From Termitidicoccus mucosus (lineage in GTDB: Bacteria; Verrucomicrobiota; Verrucomicrobiia; Opitutales; Opitutaceae): a stretch of DNA of 64,000 bases. The notes beneath the pieces were generated by a model, which did not search any database, had not been told where the DNA came from, and saw nothing but the letters and a program-made list of their open reading frames with translations. Location of the stretch: positions 6,448,501 to 6,512,500 of the forward strand of contig NZ_CP109796.1 in assembly GCF_038725785.1 (NCBI RefSeq), in the 5' to 3' direction. The position numbers and the translations under genes were made by a program. Positions 1-7,901 of this stretch are shown here, piece by piece (positions within the stretch are counted from its first letter, which is position 1; every line of letters begins with the position of its first letter).

Positions 1-2583
1 GGCGGGCGGGGTGGCGGCGGTGGCGACGCGCCCGGTGTCGAACGAGGTGAGGCTGGTGCCGCCGACGAGGCGCTCGATGGTTGCGACCACAAATTCGGCC
101 TCGGCGCGGTCGGTGCCGCATTCGCGCAGCGTGAGGCGCGTGGCGTCGGCATTCTGCGCGCGCAGGGCGCGGTCGCGCACGAGCGTGGTGGGGGCGACGG
201 CTTGCAGGGCGGCCTCGACGATGAGGCGGGCGGAGCGATAGTTGCGCGTGAGCTGGACGACGCGCGCGCCGGGATGGTCGGCCTGGAATTGCTGGAAGAA
301 ACGCACGTCGGTGCCGCGGAAGCCGTAGATCGCCTGGTCGGGGTCGCCGATGGCGCAGAGGCTGGAGGAATTTTCGATTTTGGATTCTCGATTTTCGATT
401 GAAGGCGCTGCCACGCCGGATGCAGGCGGGAGCGGCAGCTCCCCAATCGTTCCGAGCGAAGCGACATGCCTGCCAAATCGAGAATCCAAAATCGAAAATT
501 CCTCCGCGCCTGTCAGGTGTTGGACGAGTCGATACTGGCGTTCGTCCACATCCTGGTATTCGTCGATGGAGAGGTGCGGCCAGCGGGCGCGGTAGTGCGC
601 GGCGAGCGCGGGATCGGCGGCGAGGAGATCGACGGTGAGCGCGATGAGGTCGTCGAAATCCACGAGGCCGCGGGCGCGCAGCGCCTGGATGTAGGCGGCG
701 GGAATGGAGGCGCGGTCGGCGAGCAGGCGGCGGGTGTCGGCGGCGGAGACTCCGAGCGCCTCGCGGGCGAGGGCGAATGCCTCGCGCTCGCCTGCCACGC
801 GGAGCGGAGCTCCGAGGCCGAGTTTTTCCTGTTGTTCGCGGAGGATGAGCAGGCCGAGCGCGTGGAAGGTCGTCACCGGCACGCGGGCGCCGCGTCCGTC
901 GGGGAGAAGTTGCTCGAGGCGTTCGCGCATTTCGCCGGCGGCGCGGCGGGTGAAGGTGATGGCTAGGCAGGATTCCGGCGCGGCGTCGTGGTCGGCGATG
1001 AGGTGCGCGATGCGGTGCGTGAGCGTGCGGGTTTTGCCCGTGCCGGGACCGGCGATGATGAGCAGCGGGCCGGAGACGATGGCGGCGGCGGCGCGCTGGT
1101 CGGGATCAAGGCCGGCGAGAAGGGGGAAGGCGTTTTTTTCACAGGGGGCAACGGAGGAAACGGAGGGGGCTGGGGATTCCGGTTCCGGAGTCAGGCCGGA
1201 GGAGGCGGCCAATGGCTCGCCGGGTTTCCCGGACGAAATCGGAGCTGCGTTTTTCGCTGTCTTCGTTTTCTTTTGCGAAACGTCCGGCTCGGGCAAATCG
1301 AAGAGCAGGGCGGCGGATTTGGCGGTTTCGAGCTCGCCCGGTTTGAACACGCGGATGACGCCGTATTCGCCGTCGAAGCCGCCTTCGCGGATGACCTCGC
1401 CGGCGCGCATGCGGCGGATCGCCTCGGCCAGGAGCGGCGAGGCGGCACGGTCGATTTCGCCGGGTGGCAGGTCGCCGAGAATATCGAGTTCCGGGCCGAG
1501 CCGGGCGATGGCCTGCTCCCAGGCCGCGCGCACGGTTTTGCTTTTCGAGCCGGTCCCGTGGAGCTCTCCCAAAATTTCCGGCAGCGGGATGAAGCTGCGG
1601 AAGGGCGCGGCCCCGGCGGGTTTTTGCGGTTCGGCGCGGTCGGCGAGTTCGAGCACGCGGTAATGCACGCCGAGCGTGAGCGGGGCGCCGCAGACGGGGC
1701 ATTTGTTGCCGAGGCGGCGCGATTCCGCCGGCTCGCAACGGAAGTTGCAGGCCCGGTGCCCGTCCATGTGATATTTGCCCTCTTCGGGAAAAAATTCGAC
1801 GGAGCCGGCATAGCCGCGGCCGGTGGCGAGGGCGTCGCGGATGGCGAAATAATCCATCGCGCAGTCGAAGCGGCTGGCCTCGCGCCCGAGATTGCCGGGC
1901 GAGTGCGCGTCGGAACTGGAGACGAGCCGGTAGCCGTCGAGCATCGAAATCTGCCAGTTCATCGGCGGGTCGGAGGAGAGGCCGGTTTCGAGTGCGAAGA
2001 TGTGCGAAGAGAGGTCGCCGTAGCATTCGTCGAGGCGGTCAAAGCCGGACTTGGAGCCGAAGACGCTGAACCACGGCGTCCAGATGTGCGCGGGGACGAG
2101 GTAACAGCCTTCGCCGGCTTCGAGGCAGATTTCGAGCAGGTCGCGCGAGTTGAGCCCGAGGATGGGGCGCCCGTCGGAGGCGATGTTGCCGATGCGGGCG
2201 AGGCGGCCGGTCATGCGCTCGGCGCTGGCGATGTCGGGCGCGTAGAGGAGGTGGTGGACCTTGCGGACCTTGTCGCCCTGCTTGTAGATGGTGGAGATTT
2301 CCACCTCGAGGAGGAAGCGGACCGGCGCGTCGGCGGCGGCGCAGGGGCCGATCTCGGCGTTGACGGCGGCTTCGAGGTCGTCGCGCAGGCGGAAGAGGCC
2401 GGGCTCGGCGGGCACGAGTTCATCCTTGATCGCGGCGATCCAGGCGGGGTGGGTGAAATCGCCGGTGCCGACGACGCGGACGCCCTTTTTTTTGGCCCAG
2501 AGCGCGAGGTGGTAGAAATCGAGGTCTCCGCTGGTGGCCCGGGAGTATTTGGAGTGGATGTGCAGGTCGGCGTAGAACGACAT
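1..2583 (-). CDS. PHP/EndoQ-like domain fused to UvrD-family helicase, 3' end outside window
   Basis: About 861 residues are visible and the gene continues past the left edge. The N-terminus (MSFYADLHIHSKYS) is a PHP metal-hydrolase motif, followed by GTGDFTHPAW and SSDAHSPGN, then a Cys4 zinc-finger-like stretch (CNFRC...CPVCG) near residues 300-320, as in archaeal-type endonuclease Q proteins. After a Pro/Ser-rich linker (about 430-480) a UvrD/Rep helicase begins: LDPDQRAAA, Walker A GPGTGKT, DEYQDVDERQY and GDPDQAIYGFRG. The likely role is DNA repair, coupling nucleolytic incision with unwinding; that is inferred from the domains. An in-frame palindromic insertion of about 47 codons sits between motif II and motif III. 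The next gene upstream is a separate flavoprotein. Confidence 0.85.
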   Translation of the reverse strand, partial: MSFYADLHIHSKYSRATSGDLDFYHLALWAKKKGVRVVGTGDFTHPAWIAAIKDELVPAEPGLFRLRDDLEAAVNAEIGPCAAADAPVRFLLEVEISTIYKQGDKVRKVHHLLYAPDIASAERMTGRLARIGNIASDGRPILGLNSRDLLEICLEAGEGCYLVPAHIWTPWFSVFGSKSGFDRLDECYGDLSSHIFALETGLSSDPPMNWQISMLDGYRLVSSSDAHSPGNLGREASRFDCAMDYFAIRDALATGRGYAGSVEFFPEEGKYHMDGHRACNFRCEPAESRRLGNKCPVCGAPLTLGVHYRVLELADRAEPQKPAGAAPFRSFIPLPEILGELHGTGSKSKTVRAAWEQAIARLGPELDILGDLPPGEIDRAASPLLAEAIRRMRAGEVIREGGFDGEYGVIRVFKPGELETAKSAALLFDLPEPDVSQKKTKTAKNAAPISSGKPGEPLAASSGLTPEPESPAPSVSSVAPCEKNAFPLLAGLDPDQRAAAAIVSGPLLIIAGPGTGKTRTLTHRIAHLIADHDAAPESCLAITFTRRAAGEMRERLEQLLPDGRGARVPVTTFHALGLLILREQQEKLGLGAPLRVAGEREAFALAREALGVSAADTRRLLADRASIPAAYIQALRARGLVDFDDLIALTVDLLAADPALAAHYRARWPHLSIDEYQDVDERQYRLVQHLTGAEEFSILDSRFGRHVASLGTIGELPLPPASGVAAPSIENRESKIENSSSLCAIGDPDQAIYGFRGTDVRFFQQFQADHPGARVVQLTRNYRSARLIVEAALQAVAPTTLVRDRALRAQNADATRLTLRECGTDRAEAEFVVATIERLVGGTSLTSFDTGRVATAATPPA
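364..505. repeat. Palindromic element inserted in frame in the UvrD domain
   Basis: Two perfect 31-bp inverted arms (364-394 and 475-505, beginning GGAGGAATTTTCGATTTTGG on the plus strand) flank an 80-bp centre. The element adds about 47 codons between helicase motifs II and III without breaking the frame. Its central CGAGCGAAGCGACA segment (453-475) recurs at 34498-34519 inside another inverted-repeat element, so this looks like a member of a dispersed family rather than native helicase sequence. Confidence 0.85.
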
Positions 2584-2639
2584 CGCCCGCCAGCGGATGA
2601 CATCCGGCGGGCGAGGGCAAGCGTGCTGTGTGCGCGCGG

Positions 2640-3275
2640 TCAGGCGGCGGCGAGTTGCCGCGCCGTGGTGCCCGCCTCGGCCAGCGAGGCCTCGCGCTGC
2701 GGGTTGCCGTCGTTGAGGCTGTGCGCGTAGACAAAGCGCACATTGGCGAGCCCGATGAAACCGAGCACGCCGCGCAGATAAGGTTCAAGGAAGTTCAGCG
2801 CTCCGTTTGGCCCGCCCGGACGGAAGTCGCTGCCGCTGGCGACGATGATGGTGGTCCGCCGCGCTCCCACGAGGCCCTTGTAACCGTCGGGCCCCATCGT
2901 GAAGGTGCGGCCGACGCGCGAAATCTGGTCGATCCAGGCCTTGAGGACGGCGGGAAGGGAAAGATTGTAGATCGGCGTGGTGATCACGATCTCGGAGGCG
3001 GACAAAAGCTCGTCCACCAACTCGTCGGATTTCGCCATCGCCTGGCGCGCGTCGGGCGAATGGCCGTCGGGCGGCGTGAACGCGCCTTCGACCCAGGCTT
3101 CGGTGACAAAGGGCGGCGGCTCGTGGCCGAGATCGCGGCTGACGACGCGCCCGCCGGGATGAGCGGCCTGCCAGGAGGCGGTGAAGTCGCGGCCGAGGCG
3201 GCGGCTGTGCGAACGCGCGCCGCGCGGGCTGGCGTCGATGTGGAGGAGGACCGGTGTGGTGTTTTCGGTGTTCAT
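2640..3275 (-). CDS. FMN-dependent NADH-azoreductase-like flavodoxin-fold oxidoreductase
   Basis: 211 residues, the usual AzoR length. The N-terminus (LLHIDASPRGARSHSR) is the FMN phosphate-binding loop, and ITTPIYNLSLPAVLKAWIDQISRVGRTF is the flavodoxin-like signature of the family, so the expected role is two-electron reduction of quinones or azo compounds by NADH on FMN. The ATG at 3275 is chosen because family homology begins there and the operator palindrome at 3307-3323 lies 32 bp upstream. The neighbouring Rrf2-type gene has the same palindrome in front of it, so the pair is probably a small regulon responding to redox or electrophile stress. Confidence 0.85.
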   Translation of the reverse strand: MNTENTTPVLLHIDASPRGARSHSRRLGRDFTASWQAAHPGGRVVSRDLGHEPPPFVTEAWVEGAFTPPDGHSPDARQAMAKSDELVDELLSASEIVITTPIYNLSLPAVLKAWIDQISRVGRTFTMGPDGYKGLVGARRTTIIVASGSDFRPGGPNGALNFLEPYLRGVLGFIGLANVRFVYAHSLNDGNPQREASLAEAGTTARQLAAA

Positions 3276-3306
3276 GATGATGTCATTGGTTGCGGTTGAT
3301 TTTAAT

Positions 3307-3323
3307 GTAACTATAATTGTTAC
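3307..3323. promoter_or_regulatory. Operator palindrome upstream of azoreductase gene
   Basis: GTAAC-N7-GTTAC (GTAACTATAATTGTTAC). The same arms and spacing occur upstream of the adjacent Rrf2-family gene at 3786-3802, with the inner AATT also conserved. Very likely the binding site of that repressor; not shown experimentally here. Confidence 0.7.
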
Positions 3324-3343
3324 ATTTAATGGGAAATGAAAAC

Positions 3344-3778
3344 TCAGTGTTTTCCGGCGCAGACGGGTTTGATCTGCTGGTTGATGTCTTCGAGCGAGAT
3401 GCGGGCGAGTTCGGCCTCCATGCCGGACTGGGCCTTGAAAAAGGCGGCGCGCAGGATGGTCTCGATGCGGGCGCCGACGGGACATTTGTGGTTGGGGGCG
3501 AAGCGGGCCAGCCCGTGATCGGGCCGCGGCTCGACGGCGCGGTGGATGGCCAGCAAGGTGATATTGGCCGGGGTGCTGGCGAGGCTGAAACCGCCGGCGG
3601 CTCCCTTGTGGGCGGTGACCAGGCGGGCCTTCACGAGCGTGGAGAGCAGACGGCGGACAACGACGGGATTGGTGTCCACGCTCGACGCGATCTCGGCGGA
3701 CGTGGTCGCCGCCCCCTCCTTGTAGGCGAGGTAGGCGAGCACATGCACGCTGGATGCAAATCTGGAATTGCCGCTCAT
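3344..3778 (-). CDS. Rrf2-family transcriptional regulator
   Basis: 144 residues from MSGNSRFASS. The N-terminal winged helix contains the family pattern (FASSVHVLAYLAYKEG, TSAEIASSVDTNPVVVRRLLSTLVKARLV, GAAGGFSLA). The C-terminal part has one Cys in NHKCPVGARIE and another in KPVCAGKH. It lacks the three-Cys cluster of IscR/NsrR, so an Fe-S cluster is unlikely, and a thiol redox or electrophile sensor of the YwnA/SaiR kind is more plausible. The start at 3778 is preferred to 3793 because the longer version would begin inside the operator. It is likely autoregulated and represses the azoreductase gene downstream. Confidence 0.85.
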   Translation of the reverse strand: MSGNSRFASSVHVLAYLAYKEGAATTSAEIASSVDTNPVVVRRLLSTLVKARLVTAHKGAAGGFSLASTPANITLLAIHRAVEPRPDHGLARFAPNHKCPVGARIETILRAAFFKAQSGMEAELARISLEDINQQIKPVCAGKH

Positions 3779-3785
3779 AATTAAT

Positions 3786-3802
3786 GTAACCAAAATTGTT
3801 AC
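3786..3802. promoter_or_regulatory. Operator palindrome upstream of Rrf2-type regulator
   Basis: GTAAC-N7-GTTAC (GTAACCAAAATTGTTAC), 8 bp before the chosen ATG. It matches the site before the azoreductase gene in both arms and in spacing, which supports autoregulation. Confidence 0.7.
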
Positions 3803-3929
3803 TTTATTTATGGCCTGTCAAGCACTGTCTCGACAAATGCGACCTCGGGCATGATTGAGTTTACAAAGAGACTTGTCCCGGATTATCGTATCTTTTTCGT
3901 TTATCCTGCGTTAGCCACAAACATCCGCC

Positions 3930-5051
3930 ATGAAACCGTTTTCTCCTCCCATCCCAGACACGCCTCCGCCACCCGCCGCGCAAAAAGGCGACGGCATGAA
4001 TTACGCGCCGAAAGGCAAACCCCAGCCTGTCGTGAAGCCCGGCGAGTTTGCCTTCGCCGCCGCGCATCTCGACCACGGCCACATTTACGGGCAATGCAAC
4101 GGGCTCACCGAGGCGGGCGCGGAATTGCGCTGGGTGTATGATCCCGATCCGAAAAAGGTGGAGGCGTTCCGGGAAAAATTTCCGCAGGCCAAGGCCGCCC
4201 GCTCGCTCGACGAGATTCTGGACCAGGCCGACATCAGGCTCGTGGCCGCCGCGGCCGTGCCCAATGAGCGCGGACGACTCGGCTGCCGCGTGATGGAGGC
4301 GGGCAAGGATTATTTTACCGACAAAACGCCTTTCACCACGCTCGCGCAACTCGACCGGGCACGGGAGACCGTCGCGCGCACGGGCCGCAAATACATGGTG
4401 TATTTCAGCGAACGGCTGCACGTGGAATCCGCGGCGGTTGCCAGCGACTTGGTCGCGGACGGCGTGATCGGCCGCGTGGTGCAGGTGATCGGGCTCGGCC
4501 CGCACCGGCTCAACAAACCCACGCGGCCGGCGTGGTTTTTCGAGCGCGAAAGCTACGGCGGGATTTTGTGCGACATCGGCAGCCACCAATTCGAGCAGTT
4601 TCTCCATTATACGGGCGCGACGGATGCGACCGTGCTGGATGCCTCGGTTGGGAATTTCGCCAATCCCGACACGCCCGAACTGGAGGATTTCGGCCAGGCG
4701 ACCTTGCTCGCCGACAATGGTGCGTCAAATTACGTGCGGGTGGATTGGTTCACGCCCGACGGTCTCCGCACTTGGGGCGACGGGCGCACGATCATTCTGG
4801 GGACGAAGGGTTATATTGAATTGCGCAAATACATCGACGTGGGGCGCGACGCGGCTGGCGACCATGTGTATCTCGTGGATGAAAAAGGCGAGCATCACAT
4901 GGCGGTGACGGGGCAGGTGGGGTTCCGTTTTTTTGGTGAGTTGATTCTCGATTGTCTCAACCGCACGGAGCACGCCATGACCCAGGCGCACGCCTTCAAG
5001 GCCGCCGAGCTTTGCCTGCGAGCCCAGGCCCAAGCCCGGCGGATCGGGTGA
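3930..5051 (+). CDS. Gfo/Idh/MocA-family NAD(P)-dependent oxidoreductase
   Basis: 373 residues. The N-terminal Rossmann region (HIYGQCNGLTEAGAELRWVYDPDPKKVEAF) is followed by the nucleotide-pocket segment AGKDYFTDKTPFTT, where most relatives have an EKP, and a C-terminal substrate domain with GGILCDIGSHQFEQF. The family oxidises or reduces sugars, inositols and related polyols; the substrate cannot be read from sequence. An internal ATG at 3996 is an alternative start, because the first 22 residues are Pro-rich and non-conserved. No partner genes: it is a lone plus-strand gene between divergent and convergent neighbours. Confidence 0.85.
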   Translation: MKPFSPPIPDTPPPPAAQKGDGMNYAPKGKPQPVVKPGEFAFAAAHLDHGHIYGQCNGLTEAGAELRWVYDPDPKKVEAFREKFPQAKAARSLDEILDQADIRLVAAAAVPNERGRLGCRVMEAGKDYFTDKTPFTTLAQLDRARETVARTGRKYMVYFSERLHVESAAVASDLVADGVIGRVVQVIGLGPHRLNKPTRPAWFFERESYGGILCDIGSHQFEQFLHYTGATDATVLDASVGNFANPDTPELEDFGQATLLADNGASNYVRVDWFTPDGLRTWGDGRTIILGTKGYIELRKYIDVGRDAAGDHVYLVDEKGEHHMAVTGQVGFRFFGELILDCLNRTEHAMTQAHAFKAAELCLRAQAQARRIG

Positions 5052-5075
5052 GCGGCGGAGCATCGGGTCACCCCG

Positions 5076-5585
5076 TCATTTTCCTCCCATGACGGCGGCG
5101 CCGATGTTGAGCTCGCGGGCGCACCAGGTCCAGGGGCCGGCCAGGTTGGCGACGCCGCCGTCGAGGGCGAGTTCTTCGCTCCATTGGCGGGCGTTGGCCG
5201 GCTGCTGCACAACGCAGCGGGTCCTGTCCGCAGACAATGATTTCAGAACCAGCGGGCTCAGGGTAATGAGCAATTCGGTCTGGCGGTCGGAAAGGCCGCG
5301 GATGCGCTCCACGCGGCTCAGGCGCAGGCCGCCGTTTTCGTTTTGCGCAAAGATCATCCAGCGATGCCGGGCGGCGGGGGGGACGGGCGGCGGGGGCGCG
5401 GGATCCATCAGGTCCTGGATGTCGTCTTCCAGCAGGGTCCAGCATTGATCCTCGGGCATGGGCAGGGATGCGCGGAGGTGGCGGGCAATGATGCCGTTGT
5501 TGCCCGAGAAGAGCAGGAGCAGCGGGTTTTGAAGCAGCCATTCGCCGTTGTTCGCGGCGGTGGCTTCGTAGCTTTGGAAGGGCAT
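5076..5585 (-). CDS. Unrecognised protein downstream of nifV
   Basis: 169 residues, no family recognised. It starts MPFQSYEATAANNGEWLL and has no signal peptide and no membrane helix. A Pro run (PAPPPPVPPAARH) lies near residue 68, and Cys are at CWTLL, RCVVQQ and WCARE. Its minus-strand position 61 bp after nifV makes it the possible last gene of the nif transcript, but the gap is filled by a repeated GCGGATTGCGGAATG-type sequence, so co-transcription is uncertain. Reading frame quality (even composition, full-length without stops) supports a real gene. Confidence 0.6.
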   Translation of the reverse strand: MPFQSYEATAANNGEWLLQNPLLLLFSGNNGIIARHLRASLPMPEDQCWTLLEDDIQDLMDPAPPPPVPPAARHRWMIFAQNENGGLRLSRVERIRGLSDRQTELLITLSPLVLKSLSADRTRCVVQQPANARQWSEELALDGGVANLAGPWTWCARELNIGAAVMGGK

Positions 5586-5646
5586 GGGTTGCGGAATGCG
5601 GATTGTGGATTGCGGATTGCGGAATGAAAGGCGCGCGGGCGGCGGT

Positions 5647-6756
5647 TCAGGAAAGGGACTGACGCGCGAGGGCGAGCAGTTCCGGCGTGGTGAGGGCGCG
5701 GCGGGCGGAGCGGGCGGCCTGGCGCACGAGGGGCAGCAGCCGGGGGATGTCGGCGGTGGCGCCCAGTCCGGCGAGGGCGGCGGCGAGCGAGGTGGAGCCG
5801 GTTTTTTCGCCGATCACGAAGGGCTGTTCCGCGCGTCCGACGAGGGCCGGCGCAATCGGCTCATAGGTACGGCGGTCGCGCAGGAGGCCGGCGCAGTGCA
5901 GGCCGGATTCGTGCGTGAACACGGCGGAGCCGACAATGGGCTTGGCAGCGGGAACGGGCCGGCTGGCGGCACGGGCGACCAGGTCGGAGAGGGGGCCGAG
6001 CCGGGCGGTGTCGATCCGGGTGAAACCGTCGCAGCCCACGCGCCAGGCCATGACGACTTCCTCGAGGGCGGCGTTGCCGGCGCGCTCGCCGAGGCCGTTG
6101 ACGGTCACGTCGGCCCAGGCCGCGCCCGCCTCGACGGCGGCAAGGGTGTTGGCCGTGGCGAGGCCGAGGTCGTTGTGCGCGTGGATGATGACCGGCGGGG
6201 CGATGGCGCGGAGGCGCGCGACGACGCCGGCCGCGCGGGAGGGCGTCCAGACGCCGACGGTATCCGCTATACGAATACGGTCGGCGGAGGTTTCGCGGGC
6301 GGCCGCGGCGAAGGCGTCGAGGAAGCCGGGATCGGCGCGCGAGGCGTCCTGGGCTCCGACCGAGACGGTGGCGAAGCGTTCGCGCGCCCGGCCGGCGAGC
6401 GAGCGCAGGGTTTCCAGCACCCAGGCGCGGGTGCGTCCCCAAGCGAGCAGGTGGAGATCAGAGACGGGAAATGAGAGGTGGACGTGCGCGGCGCGGGTGG
6501 ACGCGGCGGCGCGGAGGTCGTCGGGATGGGCGCGGCACCAGGTGAGCACGCGGGCGGGGCCGACGGCGTCGGCGACCGCGTCGATGTCGGCGATGCTGTC
6601 GGCGCCCATGGCGGGGATGCCGACCTCCAGCAGCGGCACGCCCGCATCGACGAGCGCGCGGGCGATGGCGACCTTGTCGGCGCGAGAGACGACCACGCCG
6701 GGCGCTTGCAGGCCGTCGCGCAGGGTGGTGTCGATGAGCTGGAGTTCGGCGGGCAT
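5647..6756 (-). CDS. nifV: Homocitrate synthase NifV
   Basis: 369 residues, typical for NifV. Condenses acetyl-CoA with 2-oxoglutarate to give R-homocitrate, the organic ligand of FeMo-co and also of FeFe-co. Family motifs are in order: [15 protein letters not shown] at the N-terminus (catalytic Arg and metal-binding Asp), [13 protein letters not shown] (metal-binding His pair), [14 protein letters not shown] and HESGLHCAG. The C-terminal leucine-feedback domain of isopropylmalate synthase is absent, which favours NifV over LeuA. It is the last recognised gene of the nif run, so it can serve both nitrogenases in this window. Confidence 0.95.
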   Translation of the reverse strand: MPAELQLIDTTLRDGLQAPGVVVSRADKVAIARALVDAGVPLLEVGIPAMGADSIADIDAVADAVGPARVLTWCRAHPDDLRAAASTRAAHVHLSFPVSDLHLLAWGRTRAWVLETLRSLAGRARERFATVSVGAQDASRADPGFLDAFAAAARETSADRIRIADTVGVWTPSRAAGVVARLRAIAPPVIIHAHNDLGLATANTLAAVEAGAAWADVTVNGLGERAGNAALEEVVMAWRVGCDGFTRIDTARLGPLSDLVARAASRPVPAAKPIVGSAVFTHESGLHCAGLLRDRRTYEPIAPALVGRAEQPFVIGEKTGSTSLAAALAGLGATADIPRLLPLVRQAARSARRALTTPELLALARQSLS

Positions 6757-6780
6757 GCTGCGGTGTAGGGGGCGCGCGTT

Positions 6781-6812
6781 GCGCGTCCGGCGGCGGGGAC
6801 GCCGCCGCTCCG
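6781..6812. repeat. Short dispersed GC-rich hairpin repeat, copy A
   Basis: Sequence starts GCGCGTCCGGCGGCGGGGAC. It folds as GGCGGCG-GGGA-CGCCGCC and ends GCTCCG. Four more copies in this window (14439, 16311, 42484, 51887) keep the stem and mostly the loop. It sits between nifV and the ferredoxin gene. Confidence 0.8.
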
Positions 6813-6814
6813 TT

Positions 6815-6985
6815 TTATCCCGGGCTGATGGCGCCTTCGGGGCAGGTGGTTTCGCAGGAGCCGCAGTCGAGGCATTCCTCGGGTTCGATGCGGTAGGGCG
6901 TGCCGGGTTTGATGGCGGAGGCGGGGCACTCGGCGGCGCAGCTTCCGCAGGCGATGCATTTGTCGGGTGAAATTTTGTAGGCCAT
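6815..6985 (-). CDS. Small 2[4Fe-4S] ferredoxin in the nif operon
   Basis: 56 residues, too short for many gene finders. Two CxxCxxCxxxC-type clusters are visible: [12 protein letters not shown] at residues 10-21 and [12 protein letters not shown] at 37-48, spaced as in clostridial-type bacterial ferredoxins. The ATG at 6985 gives the standard MAYKIS start. Likely an electron donor to dinitrogenase reductase or to the radical SAM protein NifB, both known roles for FdxN-type ferredoxins in nif clusters. It stands between nifV and a second, 2Fe-2S, ferredoxin. Confidence 0.92.
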   Translation of the reverse strand: MAYKISPDKCIACGSCAAECPASAIKPGTPYRIEPEECLDCGSCETTCPEGAISPG

Positions 6986-7037
6986 CGGCTGAAAAAATTA
7001 CGAATGACGAATTACAAATTACGAATGGGCGGTGTTG

Positions 7038-7346
7038 TTATTCGGCGATGAGGTAGTCCTCGGCGACAGAGTCTTCCTCGATGGCGTCGAGGATGGCGTC
7101 GATGGCGGCGTTGTCGGGCACGCGATAAAAATTGCCCGTCGGATAATCGACCATGACGGGGCCCTTGACGCAGAAGTTCATGCAGCCGGTCACGGCGATT
7201 TCGACGCCGTCGATCATGCGGTCCTGCACCTCGCTTTGCAGGTAGGAGAGAAGGCTCATGGAGTCTTTCTTGTGGCAAACGCCCTGGCGTTCGCCGTTGG
7301 CGCGGAAGCTGCCGCACACAAACAGGTGGTGAGTTGGTTTGGACAT
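7038..7346 (-). CDS. Thioredoxin-like [2Fe-2S] ferredoxin
   Basis: 102 residues with the four-Cys pattern of the clostridial/Azotobacter 2Fe ferredoxins: CGSF (Cys11), GVCHKKDS (Cys24), TGCMNFC (Cys55, Cys59). This family has a thioredoxin fold and is commonly encoded near nif genes, where it is thought to interact with the MoFe protein; the precise role is unsettled. Located between ferritin and 4Fe-4S ferredoxin genes of the same strand. The 52-bp gap after it (6986-7037) holds an AT-rich ATTACGAAT-type repeat. Confidence 0.88.
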   Translation of the reverse strand: MSKPTHHLFVCGSFRANGERQGVCHKKDSMSLLSYLQSEVQDRMIDGVEIAVTGCMNFCVKGPVMVDYPTGNFYRVPDNAAIDAILDAIEEDSVAEDYLIAE

Positions 7347-7367
7347 GATGGGGAAAGGGAAGACGGG

Positions 7368-7868
7368 TTACTTGGCCTCGTCGCCGAGGAGGGTCTTGAC
7401 GAGGTGGCGGTCGAGGTTGAAGAGGCCTCCGGAGCAGGTGGCGCGGCGGGTGAGTTCGAGGAGCTGGTCGGTCCAGCTTTCCTCCTCGACCTGCTCGGCG
7501 ATGAATTCGTGGAGGAAGACCTGCGTGGCGTAGTCCTTCTCGGCGAGCGCGGTCTCGTAAACGGCGTGGATGCAGCGCGTGTTTTCGCGCTCGTGGTCGT
7601 AGAGCACCTGGGCGACGCTGGTGAGGTCGGGATACGTCGATGGCGGCGTCGCGATGGGGCCGATCACGGGCGTGGCGCCGCGGTCGGTGAGGTGCTGGTA
7701 AAACTTTTTTGCGTGCGATTCCTCCTCCTCCGCCTGGATGCCGAAAAAGTCGGCGAATCCGGAAAAGTGCTCCGCTTCGGCCCAGTATTTGAGGGCGAGA
7801 AACATGAGCGAGGTGTAGTGCTCGCGGTTGGCTTGCTTGGTGAGGGCGATGGCCAGGGTGGGTGACAT
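7368..7868 (-). CDS. Ferritin-like iron storage protein
   Basis: 166 residues, close to bacterial non-haem ferritin length. The four-helix bundle shows di-iron ligands: NREHYTSLMFLALKYWAEAEHFSGFADFFGIQAEEEESHAKKFYQH carries E17, E49, E50 and H53-type positions, and FIAEQVEEESW matches the second helix pair. Placement directly after nifB in the nif operon suggests local iron supply or protection for Fe-S and cofactor assembly. That role is inference; the fold assignment is strong. Confidence 0.88.
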   Translation of the reverse strand: MSPTLAIALTKQANREHYTSLMFLALKYWAEAEHFSGFADFFGIQAEEEESHAKKFYQHLTDRGATPVIGPIATPPSTYPDLTSVAQVLYDHERENTRCIHAVYETALAEKDYATQVFLHEFIAEQVEEESWTDQLLELTRRATCSGGLFNLDRHLVKTLLGDEAK

Positions 7869-7901
7869 GATGGTGGGTTGTGGTGGGTTGAGAAAAAGCG
7901 A

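Noticed and set aside
1139-2026. Arg-rich 295-codon frame on the minus strand
   Set aside because: It is an out-of-frame shadow of the PHP-UvrD gene; residues are low-complexity Arg/Pro/Ala.
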